DNA of 64,000 bases from contig JACPIM010000007.1 of the NCBI GenBank assembly GCA_016188045.1, positions 30,334-94,333 on the forward strand, given 5' to 3'. The notes beneath the pieces were generated by a model, which saw only the letters and a list, made by a program, of their open reading frames with translations, was not told the origin of the DNA and did no database searches. The position numbers and the translations under genes are program-made. Source of the DNA: Candidatus Woesearchaeota archaeon. GTDB taxonomy: Archaea > Nanobdellota > Nanobdellia > SCGC-AAA011-G17 > JACPIM01. This document shows, one piece after another, positions 60,156 through 64,000 of the stretch (the first letter of the stretch is position 1; every line of letters starts with the position of its first letter).

Positions 60156-61229
60156 ATGGATACTTTAACCAAAGTTAGTTTAATAAAAGATTTTGCTGAA
60201 GAGATTGTTACAGAAGAAGAGCTAGTTAAATTATTTGAAACCAATTCTAAACCGGTTGCTTATGATGGGTTTGAACCTAGTGGAATTGCGCCCATACATT
60301 TTGGATTACTAAGGGCAACAAATTTGAAAAATATGTTAAAGGCCGGGGTGAAATTTAAACTTTGGTTGGCTGATTATTTTGCTTTTATTAATAATAAACT
60401 AGGCGGAGACTTAGAGAATATACAGACTGCCGGAAAATACTTTGTTGAGGTTTGGAAAGCCTGTGGAATAGATATTAGTAAAGTTGAAGTTTTATGGGCA
60501 AACAAAGAAATGGATTCTATTAAATACTGGGATGGTGTTTTAAGGATTGCAAGAGAAGTTTCATTGAATAGAACCAAGAAATCTTTAACTATTGCTGGAA
60601 GAAAAGAAAACGATGTTATAAGTACTGCACAACTATTTTATCCGAGTATGCAAGTGAATGATATTTTTCATTTGAATGTTGATATTTGTCAATTAGGGAT
60701 GGATCAGAGAAGGGCAAATATGTTGGCGAGAGATGTTTCTGAGAAATTAAAATGGAGAAAGCCTATTGCGGTTCATCATCATATAATTTTAGGGTTAAAA
60801 GGATTGCAGAAAAAAGAAACTGATGAAGAAACTTTAATGGCTTCTAAAATGAGTAAATCTGATCCAAGTTCTTGTATTTATATGCATGATTCTTTTGATG
60901 AACTAAAAGGAAAAATAAACGGAGCTTATTGCCCTGCTAAAATTGAAGAGGGAAATCCATTATTGGAATATTGTAGGCATATTATTTTTAAGAATGTTAA
61001 AAATGTTAAAATTGAAAGAGATAAGAAATTTGGTGGGGATGTTAGTTTTGGAAGTTATGATGAGCTAAGGAAAGATTATATTTTTGGTGGATTGCATCCT
61101 ATGGATTTGAAAAATTCTGTGGTAAATGAATTAAATAAATTGATTAAACCGACGAGAGAATATTTTGAAAAAAATAAAAAAGCGAAAGAACTTTATGAAA
61201 CTGTGAAAAAGTTTAAGATTACTAGGTAA
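60156..61229 (+). CDS. tyrS: tyrosyl-tRNA synthetase (archaeal type)
   Basis: A 357-residue class I synthetase of the archaeal/eukaryal TyrRS group. The HIGH equivalent is APIHFG at 45-50. Tyr-binding and tRNA segments include FYPSMQVNDIFHLNVDICQL and GMDQRRANMLARDV. The signature loop is KMSKSDPSS at 231-239. It lacks the bacterial S4 C-terminal domain. Its coupling to neighbours is loose (36 nt from the acyltransferase gene, 32 nt to the arginase-family gene). Confidence 0.95.
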   Translation: MDTLTKVSLIKDFAEEIVTEEELVKLFETNSKPVAYDGFEPSGIAPIHFGLLRATNLKNMLKAGVKFKLWLADYFAFINNKLGGDLENIQTAGKYFVEVWKACGIDISKVEVLWANKEMDSIKYWDGVLRIAREVSLNRTKKSLTIAGRKENDVISTAQLFYPSMQVNDIFHLNVDICQLGMDQRRANMLARDVSEKLKWRKPIAVHHHIILGLKGLQKKETDEETLMASKMSKSDPSSCIYMHDSFDELKGKINGAYCPAKIEEGNPLLEYCRHIIFKNVKNVKIERDKKFGGDVSFGSYDELRKDYIFGGLHPMDLKNSVVNELNKLIKPTREYFEKNKKAKELYETVKKFKITR

Positions 61230-61261
61230 AGCTTAAAAATCACTTTCTTTAAACAAAATCT

Positions 61262-62017
61262 ATGAAAATCTTAAAAGTTAAGTTTAGCGGCGGATCTTTG
61301 GGAAAAAATTTAGGTTGCGAGAAAAGTCCTGATTTAATTTTAGAAGGAATAAAATCTGAAGAAGTTAAAGTTTCTAATGGAAATATAGATGAAACTATGG
61401 AAAATATTTCTAGTACAGATGGAGATATCTTGGTTGGAGGAGATCATAGTATTAGTTATGGAAGTTTTAAAGGCTTTAGTAAGAAATTTAAAAATCACGG
61501 GATAATAATATTTGATGCCCATCCTGATATTTATCCTGAAGAGTTAACCCTTTTTGGAAAGGCGTTAACGGAAAAACAAATAATTACGCATGAAAATTGG
61601 GTGTATTGTTTAATAAAAGAAGGAATTTTAAAAAAAGAAAACTTAATCTTTGTTGGAGTAAGGGCTATTGATGAAAAAGAAAAAGAGTATTTGGATAAAA
61701 ACAGAATAAAATATTTTACAGTTGACCGGGTTTTTAAAAATGAAGAAGATGTTTGCGATGTGATTATGGAGAATGCTATAAACTTTGATGGTTTGTATTT
61801 AAGTATTGATATAGATGTGCTAGATCCTGCTTTTGCTCCTGGAACAGGATATAGGGAAGTTAATGGATTAACAAGTCAACAATTGTTTTATTTTTTAAAA
61901 AGAATAAAATTAATGAAGAATCTAAGAAGAATTGATTTAGTCGAGATAAATCCCGATAAGGATGTTAATGATATGACTGTTAATATTGGAATGAAAATAA
62001 TTAAGGAGTTTATTTAA
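61262..62017 (+). CDS. arginase/agmatinase-family hydrolase
   Basis: A 251-residue ureohydrolase-fold protein. Metal-binding motifs are present: VGGDHSISYG (H62), IIFDAHPDIYPE (D85, H87, D89) and LYLSIDIDVLDPAFAPGTGY (D183, D185), with LVEINPDKDVNDMT at the end. Two Mn ions would be bound. The N-terminus is shortened compared with true arginases, and the DAHxD loop reads DAHPDIYPE, so the substrate (arginine, agmatine or another guanidino compound) cannot be told. It is followed 2 nt later by thpR. Confidence 0.88.
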   Translation: MKILKVKFSGGSLGKNLGCEKSPDLILEGIKSEEVKVSNGNIDETMENISSTDGDILVGGDHSISYGSFKGFSKKFKNHGIIIFDAHPDIYPEELTLFGKALTEKQIITHENWVYCLIKEGILKKENLIFVGVRAIDEKEKEYLDKNRIKYFTVDRVFKNEEDVCDVIMENAINFDGLYLSIDIDVLDPAFAPGTGYREVNGLTSQQLFYFLKRIKLMKNLRRIDLVEINPDKDVNDMTVNIGMKIIKEFI

Positions 62018-62019
62018 TT

Positions 62020-62559
62020 ATGAGACTATTTATAGGAATAGAATTACCTAAAAACATAAAAGAGCATTTATATGGGGTAGAGAAAGAGATTGGAAATGAA
62101 TTTGCTAAGATTAAATGGGTAAATAAAAAACAAATTCATCTAACCTTAAAATTTTTAGGTGAAGTTGAAGAAGATAAATTAGATTTAATAAAAGAAGCAT
62201 TAAGCTATGTTAAATTTAAAAAATTTAGGATAAGCGTAAGTAATTTTGGTTGGTATCCTAATGAAGACAGAGTAAATGTAATCTGGGTAGGAATGGAAAA
62301 TGAAAAAGAAGTTTTTAACTTGCATTCTGAAATCGAGTTAAAGTTAGGAAGCTTATTTGAAAAAGATGGCAGATTTAGTGTTCATATAACTTTGGGAAGA
62401 GTTAAATTTGTTAAAAATAAGGAGAAGTTTTTGGATATTTTAAAAAGTATTGGGATTAAAAATGAAGAATTCTGGGTTGATGGTTTTAGTTTAATAAAAA
62501 GCGAATTAAGCAAGGATGGCTCTAAGTATTTCTTAATTGAAAAATATGATTTAGAGTAA
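62020..62559 (+). CDS. thpR: RNA 2',3'-cyclic phosphodiesterase (2H family)
   Basis: A 179-residue 2H phosphoesterase. The two HxT motifs are IHLTLKFLGE (H40) and SVHITLGRVK (H122), and the N-terminus is MRLFIGIELP. Family members hydrolyse 2',3'-cyclic phosphate RNA ends and were first described as 2'-5' RNA ligases, a possible link to tRNA splicing products. A tRNA with two introns is encoded elsewhere in the window. The length is normal. It is coupled to the arginase-family gene. Confidence 0.93.
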   Translation: MRLFIGIELPKNIKEHLYGVEKEIGNEFAKIKWVNKKQIHLTLKFLGEVEEDKLDLIKEALSYVKFKKFRISVSNFGWYPNEDRVNVIWVGMENEKEVFNLHSEIELKLGSLFEKDGRFSVHITLGRVKFVKNKEKFLDILKSIGIKNEEFWVDGFSLIKSELSKDGSKYFLIEKYDLE

Positions 62560-62658
62560 TGTTTTTGCTTTTATATTAATTATTGTTAATTAATTACTAG
62601 TTTGAATATTGATAATAATTATAAATTGAGTTTAACATTTATTATTTTTTGATGATTT

Positions 62659-62970
62659 ATGTTAGAGGCTAAAGTTTTCTTAACCGAGATTGTGAGATAT
62701 GGTATTGATTTTGTTGAGAGGGTAGGTAGAAGAGGTAATAATGGCGAATTGCTGGATGAATTAAGAAGGCACTTAGATAAAAATTATATTGTAAGTGAAA
62801 AAAATATTGATATTATTCTATTGCCTATCTGGGAGAGAATACGATATGAGTTAGATCGTGGATTTGATAATTTTGGGACTAAGCTTATTCCCTCTGCTAA
62901 TTTTGATATTGGGCATTTGTTGAAGAAGTTTATAGAGAGACATCCGAATATTGGGATGGGCTTAGAATAG
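62659..62970 (+). CDS. small hypothetical helical protein
   Basis: A 103-residue protein beginning MLEAKVFLTEIVRYGIDFVE. It is helical and charged with a short Gly/Asn loop (GRRGNNGELLDELRRH) and ends KFIERHPNIGMGLE. No motif or membrane helix is seen. A TATA-like AATTATAAATTG lies about 35 nt upstream. No family is recognised. Confidence 0.55.
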   Translation: MLEAKVFLTEIVRYGIDFVERVGRRGNNGELLDELRRHLDKNYIVSEKNIDIILLPIWERIRYELDRGFDNFGTKLIPSANFDIGHLLKKFIERHPNIGMGLE

Positions 62971-63058
62971 AATATGGCGTGGCGTAGTTCAAGAATAAGT
63001 TTATATATGTGTAAAATAAGTTTTATTTATTATTTATTTAAAAATGGGGGTGTAAGAT

Positions 63059-63247
63059 ATGACGGGTACTTGTGGAATGTATACCTGCAAAAAATGTGCA
63101 GTTGCAAATATCATCTTTGGTATTTTGCTTTTGATAGTGGCCTTAGGATTATGGCGTAGTGCTCCTGGTTGGTGGAATGGATGGACTATTATAGGAGTTT
63201 ACTTGTTGCTATGGGGCCTAATGAGTACTGGCGGAAAACCACACTGA
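63059..63247 (+). CDS. small cysteine-containing membrane protein
   Basis: Sixty-two residues. A Cys-rich head (TCGMYTCKKC) is followed by two hydrophobic helices (about 15-31 and 38-56) separated by RSAPGWWNGW. GGGGGTGTAAGATATG gives a good ribosome site. An overlapping frame from 62974 is rejected because it lacks both SD and coding-like composition. The gap after it (63248-63343) is somewhat G+C-rich with CTTTC/GAAAG pairings but no ORF. Confidence 0.62.
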   Translation: MTGTCGMYTCKKCAVANIIFGILLLIVALGLWRSAPGWWNGWTIIGVYLLLWGLMSTGGKPH

Positions 63248-63343
63248 GCCTTTCTTAGAGCCCTTTAGGAAAGCGCTCGCGGGAAAGAAAAGAAACCTAG
63301 GAAAGAAAGAGCATAATCGAGAAAAACGTAGCGGAAAATTAGC

Positions 63344-64000
63344 TTAGAGGTATTCTGAATCAGTTATTTTTTTTATTTCTTTTGCTTTTATTTGGCCTAT
63401 TTTATCTGTTTTTTTTAACTTTTCTTCAGAAGCATTAATTATTTTTTTTACTGACTTAAATTTTTTTAATAAATTTTTAGCTAAATTTGGGCCAATACCA
63501 GGAAATGATTCTATTATCAATTCTTGTTGTTCTTTTAATGTTAGGGGTTTTCTTTTTTTTAATAACGAAAATAATTTTTTAGGTTTTTCTAATCTTGAAG
63601 CTATTGTGTTTATTAGCGCGGCCGTATCTCTAAAATTTCTTGTCTGTAAAATTGGTATTTGATAATCTATTGCTATTGAAGCCAACATACCACGAATTGC
63701 ATTTGGATGGAAGTTTCTAATTGTGTAAATATTTTGAGTTCCTTCTATTATCAATAAAGGAATTGTGAAATTTTCTTTTAAATAAATTAATTGTTGGATT
63801 ATTCTTTTATCTATAATGGAATTTAGGAAATCATTTAGAGTTTTTCTCTCGATGCCAATACTTAAATCGGTGTTATCTGAATTTTTACCTTGAATTATAT
63901 AATCTGCTGTTATTAATTGTTTTATTTCTATTTGGTGTTTTTTTGATAGTTCTTTTATTAAGGATTTATCTTCTCTATGGTCTACTAGGAGTTTTATCAT
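63344..64000 (-). CDS. ERCC4-type nuclease with helix-hairpin-helix domain (XPF/Hef C-terminal type)
   Basis: A 218-residue protein starting exactly at the window edge (ATG 64000). The ERCC4 nuclease core has VDHRED (D7) and SIGIERKTLNDFLNSI (ERKxxxD, E51-K53), then IRGMLASIAID. The C-terminal tandem helix-hairpin-helix is ESFPGIGPNLAKNLLKKFKS, then VKKIINASEEKLKKTDKIGQ. This is the nuclease half of Hef/XPF, which cuts branched and fork DNA. No helicase domain is visible; since MIKLLVDHRE is a natural start, the protein is probably helicase-free, but sequence beyond the edge cannot be checked. Confidence 0.9.
   Translation of the reverse strand: MIKLLVDHREDKSLIKELSKKHQIEIKQLITADYIIQGKNSDNTDLSIGIERKTLNDFLNSIIDKRIIQQLIYLKENFTIPLLIIEGTQNIYTIRNFHPNAIRGMLASIAIDYQIPILQTRNFRDTAALINTIASRLEKPKKLFSLLKKRKPLTLKEQQELIIESFPGIGPNLAKNLLKKFKSVKKIINASEEKLKKTDKIGQIKAKEIKKITDSEYL

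Noticed and set aside
62974..63159. 61-codon frame overlapping the small Cys membrane protein
   Set aside because: No ribosome site or promoter of its own, and the overlapping 63059 frame has a clear SD, a Cys motif and two helices.

Overview
The window is AT-rich archaeal DNA. It carries a full archaeal replication and repair set: Orc1/Cdc6, both PolD subunits, PolB, FEN1, RadB, HerA, a type IA topoisomerase and an ERCC4-type nuclease. It also carries archaeal LonB, a Cdc48-type ATPase, type 2 methionine aminopeptidase and an archaeal TyrRS. Genes are small and tightly packed, with many ATGA/TAATG overlaps. Many transcription units have a BRE/TATA box 24-27 nt before the ATG, so they look leaderless. 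Many short orphan proteins and a bacterial-type DnaK-DnaJ-GrpE set suggest a DPANN-type lineage (Woesearchaeota/Pacearchaeota-like). That placement is an inference, not a phylogeny.

Layout. 0-12 kb: lemA (cut by the left edge), herA, orphan genes, trm5, a HAD phosphatase, fen1 and a Cas4-like nuclease fold. A compositionally foreign methyltransferase follows, then a vapB-vapC-polB operon and an AAA ATPase. 12-20 kb: methionine aminopeptidase faces a chaperone operon that reads zinc-ribbon/AbrB regulator, cdc48, grpE, dnaK, dnaJ; a 7-bp inverted repeat lies between its TATA box and first ATG. 20-33 kb: an ABC exporter, radB, topA, a phosphoesterase, a FemAB-like transferase, serS, small regulators, a Toprim protein, a tRNA-Lys(CUU) that appears to carry two introns, and a PAC2-family protein. 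33-38 kb: surface proteins, including a 1228-residue secreted protein full of Asp-rich calcium-type motifs and a companion lipoprotein.

38-47 kb is an accessory island. It holds a Fic-fold protein whose catalytic His is Gln, a serine recombinase overlapping a nuclease-like gene, two paralogous winged-helix proteins (one fused to a NucS-like nuclease domain), a coiled-coil winged-helix protein, a decayed RelE toxin next to its intact antitoxin-like partner, a gene with no canonical start, and orphan proteins. 47-57 kb is the replication core: lonB, a PRC-barrel protein, a 450-bp AT-rich gap that is a candidate origin, then orc1/cdc6-polD small-polD large-unknown-zinc membrane protein as one overlapping operon. 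57-64 kb: a TctA-like permease with an OB-fold partner, a PlsB-like acyltransferase, tyrS, an arginase-family enzyme, ThpR, small proteins and an ERCC4 nuclease.

The most interesting non-coding signal is a shared promoter block: an imperfect inverted repeat of the type ACTWTTAARTAGT followed by ATAGAAAGGTTTATAAA. It occurs before five, possibly six, scattered orphan genes (starts at 2461, 12830, 27035, 38648 and 45607; a weaker copy near 7013). One target is the degenerate Fic protein and another is nucleotidyltransferase-like. It looks like one regulon of unknown proteins. A second dispersed element, the palindrome ATAAGAAAC-NNN-GTTTCTTAT, sits directly before strong Shine-Dalgarno sites at two loci and has a near-copy inside a tRNA intron.
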